This document shows positions 16,142-25,163 of a stretch of DNA of 42,674 nucleotides, piece after piece; the first letter of the stretch is position 1, and every line of letters starts with the position of its first letter. The DNA is from JAEZKC01 sp046538945 (GTDB lineage Bacteria > Fibrobacterota > Chitinivibrionia > Chitinivibrionales > Chitinispirillaceae). The notes under the pieces are model-generated. The model was given only the letters and a program-made list of their open reading frames with translations, did not search any database and was not told the origin of the DNA. The translations under genes were made by a program, and so were the position numbers. The stretch lies in assembly GCA_046538945.1 (NCBI GenBank), contig JBKHHW010000008.1:1-42674 (forward strand), given 5' to 3'.

Positions 16142-17443
16142 TCAGAAACGACCAAAAACCCGCCGCAGCATACCCATCGCATAAAGCATGGGATTTACCT
16201 TTTTCGGTTTGAGCAGCAGCAGATGCCGGTTTGATTTATTCCAGTATTTTCTCGCAGTTTCCACCAGAACTTCCCTGTTGAGCTCCTTGAGGGCCTCAAG
16301 CCTCTTAACCCACAGCCTGTAGTCTCCCTCGATTGCTTCTCCGTAACCGATTCTCTGACAGATATTGTCCGCGGAATAGAGTTCAAAAGTACGACTGGTG
16401 AGAGTAGTGTTCTTCACCTTCTCGAATTCCTGCTCGGTTATTCCGTTATTCTTGAGCAGCTCGATCTGCCGCTCAAGCTCCTTTTCCACCTTTTTCGAGG
16501 ACATATCCGGAGTGAAAGCGGCCAGAAACATCGACATTCCGGAACGCTTGAGGAACTGATTCAACCCCCCAACCATGACCGCAACGGACTTTTTTCTGAC
16601 CAACTCCTTGTGCAGCCTGCTGGTTTCACCACCAGACAGAACTATTTGCAGAATTTCAAGCGAAAGGGCATCCTCATGAGCAGACGGCGGAGCAGGGTAA
16701 CCGTAAATCATAATGGGTACATCAAAATCAACCTTTCGCCTCATTGTGTGGGCACCGTTCGATTCGGGCATTTTGATTCTACACTCTGTTTCACCCGAAA
16801 CTCCGGTTTTTCTTCCGAAAAAGGCGTCCACTTTATCGAACACCTCCTGCTCACTGTCGAAATCTCCCACAGCTACCAGAACAGCATTGTCAGGCCGATA
16901 CCACCTCTGGTAGTAACTGCGACAATCCTCCCTCGTAAAGATGCGCAGATCCTCGATATTTCCAAGCGGACTGACAGCGTAGGGATGCTGACCGTAAAAC
17001 TCGCCACGGAACTCAAGAAACGCCTTTGCCACAGGATTATTCATGTAGGTATGATACTCCTCCACAACCACTTTCCGCTCAGTCTCCAGAAGGGAACTGT
17101 CGAGAAGAAGTCCGTCCATGCGCTCGGCTTCCAGCTCAAGAGCGAGATCCAGACAGTCTTTGGGAACGCTGTTCACATATGCAGTTACGTCCTCGGCAGT
17201 AAAGGCATTACAGTGTCCTCCGACATCATTGATTCTCTGAGCATGCGCCTCGCTTGGCACATTATGTGATCCACGGAACATCATATGTTCAAGAAAATGG
17301 CTGATCCCCCGTATGCCGTTTGTTTCACACACACTGCCCACCCTGTACCAGATCTGAACGGAGACGATAGGCGTGTCAGTCTTTTTAAGACATATCACCT
17401 TGAGGCCGTTTGGCAGGGTCTTCTGTTTGATGTTTTCAAGCAT
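16142..17443 (-). CDS. M16-family zinc metallopeptidase, catalytic subunit
   Basis: A 433-residue M16B peptidase with the complete inverted zinc motif in ISHFLEHMMFRGS and the downstream third ligand Glu in VVEEYHTYMNN. The second lobe (LSGGETSRLHKELVRKK) is typical. The ATG overlaps the stop of the creatininase-like gene (ATGCTTGA), so translation is coupled, and the partner lacking the zinc motif follows. Members degrade peptides or trim proteins in the periplasm or cytoplasm. No signal peptide is visible, so this one may be cytosolic or exported by another route. Confidence 0.93.
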   Translation of the reverse strand: MLENIKQKTLPNGLKVICLKKTDTPIVSVQIWYRVGSVCETNGIRGISHFLEHMMFRGSHNVPSEAHAQRINDVGGHCNAFTAEDVTAYVNSVPKDCLDLALELEAERMDGLLLDSSLLETERKVVVEEYHTYMNNPVAKAFLEFRGEFYGQHPYAVSPLGNIEDLRIFTREDCRSYYQRWYRPDNAVLVAVGDFDSEQEVFDKVDAFFGRKTGVSGETECRIKMPESNGAHTMRRKVDFDVPIMIYGYPAPPSAHEDALSLEILQIVLSGGETSRLHKELVRKKSVAVMVGGLNQFLKRSGMSMFLAAFTPDMSSKKVEKELERQIELLKNNGITEQEFEKVKNTTLTSRTFELYSADNICQRIGYGEAIEGDYRLWVKRLEALKELNREVLVETARKYWNKSNRHLLLLKPKKVNPMLYAMGMLRRVFGRF

Positions 17444-18227
17444 TGCCTGTTTTGCTTTCGTCGAGTTCGAGTAAGGTGCTGATATCAGACTGCGCGGTGT
17501 TCACCAGAAATTCGAAAAATTCCCTGCCCTGCTGGTGATCGAAATCCGCAGCCTCTGTGCAGACAAGACCGTTCGGAAAAAGAGACCGGTACTTCTGAGG
17601 ATCTCTGCCCCGCTTTCTCCAGGTCCGGTATTCTTTCACGGAGGCAGTTTTCACGCTGAGCTTTTCCTTCCCGCCATGAAGCAATTCCGGTGCCACAAAG
17701 GAAAGAAGAGAAGCGAACAGCTTTTCATTTCTGTCGTTTCCACACCCGTTTTCATCCACAAAAGCAAATTTCCGGACACGGGAATCCAGATTCAAATCAA
17801 AAACCATCACTCTGACCTCAGCATATTTTTCACTCACCCTCTCCCTGACCTCTTCAAGCGGCTCGGAGTTGAAAGGTGCAGCATTAACCAGAACCAAACT
17901 TCTGATGCCTTGGAAGATGTAGCAGTGCAGAAGCTCCAGCATGAGATTAGTGAAGGTGCGTGGCTTCATCCCGGAACTTCCGGAAAAGGACATAAACGGA
18001 ACAGAACACCCGAAGGGAAGCAACGGAGCCACCAGAATATCCATCCGTTCGCCAAGAGCATGAGCCACCCTTTCGCAGCAGACCGATTCAATGCCCAATG
18101 CCGCATTTCCGAACGGTTCACACCCGCCAAGTGGCACAATAAGAGCCGAACGCCTTCTAAAAGCGCTGTTGACCTCCTCATGGGAAAGATGAGCCAAGGA
18201 ATGATGACTGATCACATTCTGATCCAT
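17436..18227 (-). CDS. creatininase-family fold protein with altered metal site
   Basis: A 263-residue protein that resembles the creatininase/creatinine-amidohydrolase family (which also includes MftE-type peptidases) in its start ALIVPLGGCEPFGNAALGIES, in APLLPFGCS and in the TFTNLMLELLHCYIFQGIRSLVLVN helix-strand. The metal ligands are not conserved: the usual E-Q-H-G-x-H-L-P...D motif reads EPFGNAALGIES, and the NGHGGN loop is VNAAPFN. A classic di-metal hydrolase is therefore unlikely. It may be a regulatory or structural relative. It is the first gene after tRNA-Pro and is coupled to the M16 peptidase pair. The family call is moderate. Confidence 0.68.
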   Translation of the reverse strand: MDQNVISHHSLAHLSHEEVNSAFRRRSALIVPLGGCEPFGNAALGIESVCCERVAHALGERMDILVAPLLPFGCSVPFMSFSGSSGMKPRTFTNLMLELLHCYIFQGIRSLVLVNAAPFNSEPLEEVRERVSEKYAEVRVMVFDLNLDSRVRKFAFVDENGCGNDRNEKLFASLLSFVAPELLHGGKEKLSVKTASVKEYRTWRKRGRDPQKYRSLFPNGLVCTEAADFDHQQGREFFEFLVNTAQSDISTLLELDESKTGNA

Positions 18228-18294
18228 AACAGTTTTCCAATTTCTGAAAACGGGGTTTCAGCCGGAGAAGAATTTTTCCGGATTGAAGAAAACA

Positions 18295-18368
18295 TCGGAG
18301 TGAGAGGATTTGAACCTCCGACCTCTTGGTCCCGAACCAAGCGCGCTGCCAGGCTGCGCTACACTCCG
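18295..18368 (-). tRNA. tRNA-Pro (anticodon CGG)
   Basis: A 74-nt cloverleaf on the minus strand. Acceptor stem CGGAGTG/CACTCCG with discriminator A; D arm GCGC/GCGC; anticodon stem CTTGG/CCAAG with loop TTCGGGA, giving anticodon CGG; T arm GGAGG-TTCAAAT-CCTCT. The 3' CCA is not encoded and must be added. It reads codon CCG. Confidence 0.96.
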
Positions 18369-18440
18369 AGATGTTTCCTGAAATGCTGAGCTGTATGGCT
18401 GGAAACGGAAAATGTGCTACTCTTATTCCGTTGACACCAA

Positions 18441-18469
18441 AATATAAGTTCTAAAAATTCCTTTGGCAA
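18441..18469 (-). promoter_or_regulatory. promoter of tRNA-Pro
   Basis: On the minus strand: TTGCCA (-35), exactly 17 bp, TATATT (-10), followed by a ~65-nt leader before the mature tRNA 5' end. It lies between the AraC-type gene stop and the tRNA and points at the tRNA. Confidence 0.65.
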
Positions 18470-18497
18470 GGAGATGCTATTGAACAGGGAGCGGGTT

Positions 18498-19463
18498 TCA
18501 TACGGCGGATTTTTCCGCACAAGATTCTCTGAACTCCTCAAGTCCGATTCCGGTAACTGAACTGAAGGTTTTTTGAGCGGTTTCCATATCCGCCCACCCG
18601 CACTGATGAATGAGTTGAGCTGGCTCGGTTTCGGAGTTTTCACCCAGAAGCTCTCTTAGATGATTGACCCTTACCTGATCAATGAATTCACTTATGCTGA
18701 TACCCAGTTCTTTTTCAAACAAAGCCTCAAGATAAGCTTCACCCGTAACCAGATCCCTACAGATCGAATTCACAGTGAGCTGCTGATCGGCGAAATTGGA
18801 TTCGATGTATCGGCAGGTCCTCTGCACCATCTTGTCGAAAACGGAAAGCCGTGTCGTTGTCAGAAAACGCCTGGCATTTGCGTCCCTCATCTTTTTCAGG
18901 AAGAAAAATACCGTATACAGAATCACGGTGAGGCAGACCGCGATGAAGACCAGATGAAACAGATGGGATCTGAACCAGTTCAGAAAGGATCCGGAAGATG
19001 CTTCTGAGGTATTTTCTCCGGAGACCTCTTTTTCGATGCTGCGTTCCTGAACCGACGGGGGTGCAGCTGTCTTCAGAATTCCCGTACTTTCCCTTTCCAC
19101 ACTGCTCTCCTGAGTATCAGCCACAGCTGCAGTGAGAGCAGAACTGTCCTGCACGTCTTTCGATTCTGCACTGCTTTCATCAGAACTGTCCGGTACAGTC
19201 AATGAATCAGCACCGGCTTCAACGGAACTGTCCGGTTCAAATACCGAATCAGCACTGCTTTCAACGGAGCTGTCAAGCATTACGGCTGAATCGATAAGGG
19301 AAGAATCCTGAACCAGACTGTCTTTTGCCTCATTCACCGACGTACTTCCGGCTTGAACAGGAAGGGAAAGTGAATCTTGACCCCGCGAGATCTTGTTCAG
19401 GAGAAGAATGGTGAGAAAAAACAGCACCAGACTGATATCGATAGTTATCTGTTTTCGGCGCAC
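18498..19463 (-). CDS. membrane-spanning AraC-type regulator with Ser/Asp-rich periplasmic region
   Basis: 321 residues. Residues ~9-27 are a membrane segment (ISLVLFFLTILLLN). Residues ~30-150 are low-complexity and acidic, with repeats of DSS, SVESSADS and SVEAGADS. A second membrane segment lies near residues 165-190 (LVFIAVCLTVILYTVFFFL). The C-terminal ~110 residues are an AraC/XylS-type double helix-turn-helix domain (YIESNFADQQLTVNSICRDL; EFIDQVRVNHLRELL; GWADMETAQKTFSSVTGI). The DNA-binding domain would face the cytoplasm and the DSS region the periplasm, a one-component transmembrane regulator. It begins with GTG 18 bases inside the upstream coiled-coil gene, so the two are coupled. 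Ligand and targets are unknown. Confidence 0.85.
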   Translation of the reverse strand: MRRKQITIDISLVLFFLTILLLNKISRGQDSLSLPVQAGSTSVNEAKDSLVQDSSLIDSAVMLDSSVESSADSVFEPDSSVEAGADSLTVPDSSDESSAESKDVQDSSALTAAVADTQESSVERESTGILKTAAPPSVQERSIEKEVSGENTSEASSGSFLNWFRSHLFHLVFIAVCLTVILYTVFFFLKKMRDANARRFLTTTRLSVFDKMVQRTCRYIESNFADQQLTVNSICRDLVTGEAYLEALFEKELGISISEFIDQVRVNHLRELLGENSETEPAQLIHQCGWADMETAQKTFSSVTGIGLEEFRESCAEKSAV

Positions 19464-20599
19464 CGCTGCATCTGTTCCTGGAGCATGACTCCGTAATTGG
19501 TTCCCAAGACATCTATTTTCGCTTTCAGTCTGCTGCCGAACTTCTCCACTTCGTCAAAAGACCTGAGTTTAAGATCCTGAAGCAGCTGCTTTATGTTCTT
19601 CTCGTTGAGGATCTCATTTGTGGAAACCTCGAAGTGAATGCGCGAACTATCCTTTACTCTTTTCCCGGCATCTTCAACCATCTGCATAAGTTCGGAAAAC
19701 AGTTCCTGGCTGAATTTCAGCTTCAGGATCTTAACCCCCGCACAAAGCCGATCAGACAGAAAGCGGCTGTTATACACATACTGACGTTCATTTTTGTATA
19801 CTTTACCATTATAATAATATTCTCCAATGATTCTGCCGCCGGTTGTCTTGACCACAGATTTGGGATAAACCACCGGTTCGGCAACAGCAGGTTCAGGGCG
19901 AGATGATTCCGCTTTTTCAGATGACGAACTCTCATCGGCTTCTTCCATATCAGGCTCGCTTCCCTTCTCCTCTGCTTCAGCATCAGTCTTCTGCTGCGAT
20001 TCGACAGGCAGAACAACCGTACTGTTGACATCTTGCTCTGCTTCAGGCTGTTCCGGCTGACGAAGAATGATTTCGTAGAGACCGTTCACCATCTGGCTTT
20101 CATTTGTAGCGATCTCCTTCTTGAGCTGCTGATCGATGAACAGAAGCTCCTCCTCCCTCTTCTTCAAGCTGTCCAGTTTTGTCTGCAGTTCGTTCAGCTC
20201 GCGCGTACAGTCGCTTATCTGGTTTTTGACAGTAGCGATCTCCTCGTCTTTCTTTCTCTTGTCCTCTATAAGAGACCGGGTATCCTTGCTGACCTTTTTG
20301 ATACTCTCTTCCTTGTCTCTAAGCACATCGATTTTCTCCTGATAGTATTCTATAAGAAGATCGATCGTGCCACAAGCGTCCTGGTGCTGCATGTTTTTCT
20401 TCAAGGCCCATAGCTGATCGAGTGCCAGTTTGGCGTTGTCCTTTTCACTGTGAAGCAGTTTTTCGGCAATGTCATACATGTTTTCCGAAACATTGGCCGC
20501 CCGTGCATCCAACAGAATAGAGTAGAACCTGTTGGAATCTACCGAGCTGCCTCCCAGATTCAAAACCGCGTCCGATCCCCGATCCACTCTCTTCATCAT
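19445..20599 (-). CDS. coiled-coil protein of unknown function
   Basis: 384 residues with no signal peptide or membrane segment. Residues ~75-185 form a long coiled coil (LIEDKRKKDEEIATVKNQIS and following heptads). Residues ~190-245 are a disordered acidic Glu/Ser linker (EEADESSSSEKAES). The last ~135 residues are a compact domain starting GGRIIGEYYYNGKVYKNERQ that I do not recognise. AAGGCGG precedes the ATG. The gene overlaps the start of the membrane AraC-type regulator, which suggests a cytosolic partner. The acidic, serine-rich linker resembles the periplasmic region of that regulator in composition only. Confidence 0.85.
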   Translation of the reverse strand: MMKRVDRGSDAVLNLGGSSVDSNRFYSILLDARAANVSENMYDIAEKLLHSEKDNAKLALDQLWALKKNMQHQDACGTIDLLIEYYQEKIDVLRDKEESIKKVSKDTRSLIEDKRKKDEEIATVKNQISDCTRELNELQTKLDSLKKREEELLFIDQQLKKEIATNESQMVNGLYEIILRQPEQPEAEQDVNSTVVLPVESQQKTDAEAEEKGSEPDMEEADESSSSEKAESSRPEPAVAEPVVYPKSVVKTTGGRIIGEYYYNGKVYKNERQYVYNSRFLSDRLCAGVKILKLKFSQELFSELMQMVEDAGKRVKDSSRIHFEVSTNEILNEKNIKQLLQDLKLRSFDEVEKFGSRLKAKIDVLGTNYGVMLQEQMQRCAENR

Positions 20600-20700
20600 T
20601 CAACCGCCTTTCTGATTTCCCTATATATCCGGAAAGGAACCCTGTTTCACACCGAGGTTCACACTGTTTAACATACAATATTCAGCCGGGCAGATCAATG

Positions 20701-22164
20701 TCAATTCGTACCTGCCGCAACGGCCCTGGCCTTGATATCGATACTTCTGTAGATCCTGAGCAGAACCGGGTTGACCTGAAGAGAGAGAAAATCACCCTCC
20801 CCAGAAGCGCAGGCCCGGATCAGGTAGTCCTTCGCAGCCTCCTCGTCATTTTCGGCTGCGCGCAATTCAGCAAGAAACAACAGACAATCGAAACTGTCAC
20901 CGTGTGCTTCCGTATACTCCCGCGCGAGTTTTTCCGCCGATTGCGCTTTACCGGTTTTGGAATAGGAGCGCCAGAGCAGAAGCTTGAGACGGACCGGCAA
21001 CTCCTCCAGAGGCTCCAGCCACTTTACCACCCGCTCGTAGGAACCGACCATGAAAGCATACTCAGCCAGACATTTCACAATCAGCGGATCGGGCTCGGAA
21101 ATTAGCGAAAGCCTCCTGAACAGAAGTGCGGTGCGCCCCGGCTGAAGCTTTTTTTTCTTGTACAGCACCAGGCGGAACGCATCGAGTTCATCACCTTTTC
21201 TGCTGAGCCTGTCGGCATGTTCGAGCAGCTTCTGAGCCTCCTGCTCACTCCCCATATCCCTCAACTCACCGATGCTCTGAGCCACTTCAGCATCGGTCAA
21301 CCTGCTTATAAGCGCCAGCGTAGCGCGGATATAGGTCGCGCCGTCCCTGAGCTGCAGAGCCACTTTTCTCAACGCGTACCATCCGGACGGTTCACGCGGA
21401 GCCAATCTCACGGCGTTCTTGCAACACCTGAACGCCTCGTCCAACGCACCTTCCCGCATATAGATTCCAGCCATGTTCATCTGGATACCAGCATCAGCCT
21501 TGTTCAGCTCAAATGCCTTGAGGTAATTTTCCAGCGCACAACTGTCATTCCCCATTTTTTCATAAGTGAAGCCCAGGTTCTTGTATGCCGACGCAAAATG
21601 CATATTGTACCTCAAAGCGCGTCCAAAGGCGCTTTTGGCTTTCTGGTATTCTCTGAGAGCAAGATAAGAGTTTCCCAGGTTGAACCAGGCTTCAGGAAAG
21701 TCGGCTTTTACCGATGTAGCCTCCTCGAAACAGGAAACGGCTTTGGATGAATCCCCTTTTTCGGAATAGTAATTGCCCAGATTCAGCAAAGCACCGGGAT
21801 TCCGGGGCTCGACCCGGAGTATCTGCTTGAAAGCTTTAGCCGCATTTTCAAACTCTCCGGCGGCAAGATTAAGTATGCCAAGGTTATTCCAGCCCTCGAT
21901 ACGCTCAGGCTTGAGCTCCACAAGTTTTGAGAAGATTTCCCGGGCTTCTTTCAGATTATTGTGCTTGTATAGTATGTTTCCGTATTCAAGAAGTAGAGAA
22001 TAATCTTTTTCGTAAAAAACAAGCAGTTTTCTGCAGACTTCCAGTCCCTCGTTATACCATCCCGAATCAGCGCAGCGCTGAGCCAGAATCAAACCGCAAT
22101 GCAGATCCCGGGGGTTTTCGCGAAAATGCTTTCTCAGCTCTTCCATACACATCTCATCAGTCAT
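20701..22164 (-). CDS. TPR-repeat protein
   Basis: A 487-residue soluble protein made largely of tetratricopeptide repeats. At least five clear units are seen in the first 270 residues (for example EGWNNLGILNLAAGEFENAA, PEAWFNLGNSYLALREYQKA, ASAYKNLGFTYEKMGNDSCA), with more diverged repeats to the end. TPRs are scaffolds for protein contacts. The ATG at 22164 overlaps the stop of the upstream lipoprotein gene by 8 bases; a GTG at 22173 is an alternative. No signal peptide is present. Its partner is probably among the neighbouring gene products. Confidence 0.9.
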   Translation of the reverse strand: MTDEMCMEELRKHFRENPRDLHCGLILAQRCADSGWYNEGLEVCRKLLVFYEKDYSLLLEYGNILYKHNNLKEAREIFSKLVELKPERIEGWNNLGILNLAAGEFENAAKAFKQILRVEPRNPGALLNLGNYYSEKGDSSKAVSCFEEATSVKADFPEAWFNLGNSYLALREYQKAKSAFGRALRYNMHFASAYKNLGFTYEKMGNDSCALENYLKAFELNKADAGIQMNMAGIYMREGALDEAFRCCKNAVRLAPREPSGWYALRKVALQLRDGATYIRATLALISRLTDAEVAQSIGELRDMGSEQEAQKLLEHADRLSRKGDELDAFRLVLYKKKKLQPGRTALLFRRLSLISEPDPLIVKCLAEYAFMVGSYERVVKWLEPLEELPVRLKLLLWRSYSKTGKAQSAEKLAREYTEAHGDSFDCLLFLAELRAAENDEEAAKDYLIRACASGEGDFLSLQVNPVLLRIYRSIDIKARAVAAGTN

Positions 22165-23614
22165 AAACAGCACCGTTTTCCGTGAGAAGGTTATGCGCTT
22201 TGGGGCTGTAACTGTCCTCTATCAGCTTCGCTATATAAGCTCTGTCGGGCAGAAGATTGTCATCTGACCAGTTTTCGCCAACAATGATCTCCGACCATGC
22301 TTCACCATACAGAGAAAAAATCCGGCGCGATTTCAGATCACCGGCAATCACATGCTGATCATTCTTCATGAGCTGATGGAAGGAAGTGTTGTACACCTGA
22401 GTGATCCATCCATCTCCGAACATGATCGGCATATAGCTCAGAACATCTTTTCGGACAGGAATCATGCCGAAACTGGAGCATTCCTTGATCTGATTCTCAT
22501 TTTGGGACAGAAAACACGCCAGCTTTGCTGAAAGCACGGGATCCGGCGAACGGGCCGGGATACCCCACCACCATCCTCCGGTCATAACCGCCTTACTCCC
22601 CACCCTCAGCGGCATCCCCATATCGTCAAGCTCCACGGAACAGGCCGAGGGCATAGTGGCAACCCCCATGTCTTCCGGATCCTCCAGATAGCCGAAGAGA
22701 CTGTCCTTTCCGGTCCCGTGAATATGGAAACAGTCGCTTGCAGTGAGAAACGAAAGGTACACATCGTCATTTCCAAAGGCTCTCCAGAGATCGGAACTGG
22801 TCCAGTTCTGTCTCCACATGTCTGGATTGTAGATTCCCAGAGATGCATAAACAGCCTCCCAATAAAACATGTCAACCACCTCATCACCCTGCATTCCGAT
22901 AATCGAGGATGTATCAGCACCGAGCTGAACGAGATGATCGATCTGCCGCAGGGTCAAACCCTTGTTCTCCCTCAAGGGATGTGCAATACGAGGCTGCATT
23001 CTGCCCCCCTGTTCCCTGCTGGCCCAAATCCACCCCAACACATAAATATCGTAGAAATCCCACTCCTCAGGATTCTCCTCCAGAATATAATTGGCAGGCA
23101 ATCCGTAGCCGTTCACCCTTTTTATCGATTTGTCTATGGCATCTTTGCTCCGTCTCCAGGAGCGCAGCGCCTCGTTCACCTTGCTTTTGCGGTAAACGAT
23201 CAGGCGGGTCTCGAATTCTCTGGGAACATAGTATTGTTTTCCATCCACTGCTCCCAGAGAGGTCAACAAGAGCTCCTGGTTGAATCTCTTGTTGCCGCTG
23301 ACATCGAGAACAGAATCCATAACCAGAAGCTGAGTAGTTCCGGCGAACTGTCTGGCGACAGTGAACGGAACCTTTACAAGTCCAACACTTCCCGTATCAA
23401 TGTCAATACTATTCTTTATGCCATCCGTATCTTCCACATTGATTATCTTTATGCGGCACCTGTTCCGGTTCTCGAACCGGGGCAGGATCTCTTTCTCCAG
23501 AAACCTCTGCTGGTCCTGACTCATAGGGGCCAGCACACTCAAATGAACCGGTGCTGCACAACCGGCCAGTAGAGCAAAAGTGCTGATAGCGAAGATAAGA
23601 TACTCTTTTTTCAT
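22157..23614 (-). CDS. extracellular solute-binding-protein-like lipoprotein
   Basis: A 485-residue lipoprotein with signal peptide MKKEYLIFAISTFALLAGC and a lipobox Cys at residue 19. The mature part has the two-domain layout of family 1 solute-binding proteins (sugar ABC type): VHLSVLAPMSQDQQRFLEKEI, YYVPREFETRLIVYRKSKV, GVATMPSA and GGWWWGIPARSPDPVLSAKL. The ATG at 23614 is chosen because it starts the signal peptide; the frame upstream adds only unconserved residues. On the minus strand a TATAAT occurs 13-18 bases before the ATG. No ABC permease or ATPase lies nearby, so it may act as a sensor subunit. It is coupled to the TPR gene. Confidence 0.87.
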   Translation of the reverse strand: MKKEYLIFAISTFALLAGCAAPVHLSVLAPMSQDQQRFLEKEILPRFENRNRCRIKIINVEDTDGIKNSIDIDTGSVGLVKVPFTVARQFAGTTQLLVMDSVLDVSGNKRFNQELLLTSLGAVDGKQYYVPREFETRLIVYRKSKVNEALRSWRRSKDAIDKSIKRVNGYGLPANYILEENPEEWDFYDIYVLGWIWASREQGGRMQPRIAHPLRENKGLTLRQIDHLVQLGADTSSIIGMQGDEVVDMFYWEAVYASLGIYNPDMWRQNWTSSDLWRAFGNDDVYLSFLTASDCFHIHGTGKDSLFGYLEDPEDMGVATMPSACSVELDDMGMPLRVGSKAVMTGGWWWGIPARSPDPVLSAKLACFLSQNENQIKECSSFGMIPVRKDVLSYMPIMFGDGWITQVYNTSFHQLMKNDQHVIAGDLKSRRIFSLYGEAWSEIIVGENWSDDNLLPDRAYIAKLIEDSYSPKAHNLLTENGAVYD

Positions 23615-23801
23615 GCGGATTTTCCGATTATAACAGGGCCAATATATAATATCATAGAACGGAAACGAATGCAAGCTCATTCGAAAGGCTAATTGTAAAC
23701 CTTGCATGTACTCTGTGGTCAAGAGGGCGCGCAGGTTTTATTTTCAGAAAAAAGATGCAGTACCCCGGAAGAAAAACTCATTTGAAAATTGGAAAGCATA
23801 C

Positions 23802-25163
23802 ATGGACAAGATCAGGCTCAAAGAACAGGTTGAAATAATCCGTCAGGCCTTCGGATACATAAACCGTTTCAACAACGAGACGTTTGTCATAAAAATCGAC
23901 AGTTCACTTATATCAAATGATCTCTTCCCCGTTCTGATCAGGGATCTGGTGCTTCTGCACCGTATGGGTATAAAAATAATACTGGTCCCGGGTGCAAGAA
24001 CAAGAATAGACGAAATCCTGAGGACATTCGGCACCGAATGTCCAACTGTAAATGGTGTGCGGATCTCGTCTCCCGAATCCATTCCATTCATAAAAATGGC
24101 GGCATTCGACGTATCCAACAAAATCATGACCATGCTCGCCGAAGAGGGCGCCAATGCGATAATCGGCAACTGGGTCAAGGCGAGAAGCATCGGAGTGATA
24201 AAGGGAGTCGATTTCCAGAATTCGGGAGTTGTGGAAAAGCTGCAGGTAAACATTCTTAAAAAAGTTCTGGATGAAGGTCTGATACCGATTTTTCCGAATA
24301 TCGGCTGGAGCGCTAACGGCAAACCGTACAACCTGTCCTCAAACGAGCTTGCCTTCACCCTGAGTATACAGATGAAAGCGGCGAAACTATTCTTCGTCAC
24401 CGACAGGGGCGGAATCAACTCCCAGGGATTCTCGCTGCCTGATGATGTGTTCGTCAGCGAGGACGGAACCATATCCCAACTCTCCGTGGTTCAGGCAGGC
24501 CAGTTACTCGACCTCAATCCCGGATCGACCTATAATGAACAAAAAGAGCTTATCTCCTATGCCTACCGGGCATGCAAAAAAGGAGTACGCAGAGTTCACA
24601 TCGTCGAAGGCAGAATAGAGGGCATGCTGCTTCAGGAAATCTTCTCCAACCGCGGATTCGGCACCATGGTCTACTCCAACCAGCATGAAAATATCCGCCC
24701 CATGACAGTGGCGGACATCCCGGAAGTGCTCTCCATCATGCAGCCCAAAATAGATGAAGGGGTGCTTATTCCACGCACCTACCATGATCTGGCGGAGAAA
24801 ATAAAAGACTATGCGGTATACGAAGTGGACGGCACACTGCATGGATGCGGAGCACTGCATCAGTACCCTGGACGCAAAGGCGAAATAGCGGCCATCGTCG
24901 TGGATGAAATGTATTCCAATATGGGAATCGGCCGCAAGATGATCTCCTATTTTCTGGAACAGGCGACCAAAATGAGACTGAATTCAGTTTTCGTGCTGAC
25001 CACGCAGACAGCAGACTGGTTTCAGCAACTCGGATTCGTCAAAACGGATGTGAACGAACTTCCTGAGCAGAAAAAGGACCTTTATAACAGGAACAGAAAC
25101 AGCCTTGTTTATAAATACCCCATTTCCGAACAACGCCCCACAAGTGGAATCCAGGGTGACTAA
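23802..25163 (+). CDS. argA: amino-acid N-acetyltransferase (N-acetylglutamate synthase), AAK-GNAT type
   Basis: A 453-residue two-domain enzyme. The N-terminal ~290 residues form an amino-acid-kinase fold (TFVIKIDSSLIS, GIKIILVPGARTRIDEIL, FFVTDRGGINSQ), usually the arginine-sensing part. The C-terminal ~150 residues are a GNAT acetyltransferase (IAAIVVDEMYSNMGIGRKMI, the acetyl-CoA site Q/RxxGxG/A variant, then QTADWFQQLGFV). It makes N-acetylglutamate from acetyl-CoA and glutamate, the first step of arginine synthesis. The ATG at 23802 follows GGAAAG and matches the family start; the frame is open 32 codons further up. No other arg gene is in the window. Confidence 0.88.
   Translation: MDKIRLKEQVEIIRQAFGYINRFNNETFVIKIDSSLISNDLFPVLIRDLVLLHRMGIKIILVPGARTRIDEILRTFGTECPTVNGVRISSPESIPFIKMAAFDVSNKIMTMLAEEGANAIIGNWVKARSIGVIKGVDFQNSGVVEKLQVNILKKVLDEGLIPIFPNIGWSANGKPYNLSSNELAFTLSIQMKAAKLFFVTDRGGINSQGFSLPDDVFVSEDGTISQLSVVQAGQLLDLNPGSTYNEQKELISYAYRACKKGVRRVHIVEGRIEGMLLQEIFSNRGFGTMVYSNQHENIRPMTVADIPEVLSIMQPKIDEGVLIPRTYHDLAEKIKDYAVYEVDGTLHGCGALHQYPGRKGEIAAIVVDEMYSNMGIGRKMISYFLEQATKMRLNSVFVLTTQTADWFQQLGFVKTDVNELPEQKKDLYNRNRNSLVYKYPISEQRPTSGIQGD

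Noticed and set aside
17535..18389. 284-codon plus-strand ORF
   Set aside because: Antisense to the creatininase-like gene and running through the tRNA-Pro gene; composition is that of a shadow frame.
22718..23572. 284-codon plus-strand ORF
   Set aside because: Antisense to the solute-binding-like lipoprotein; no domain and no ribosome site.
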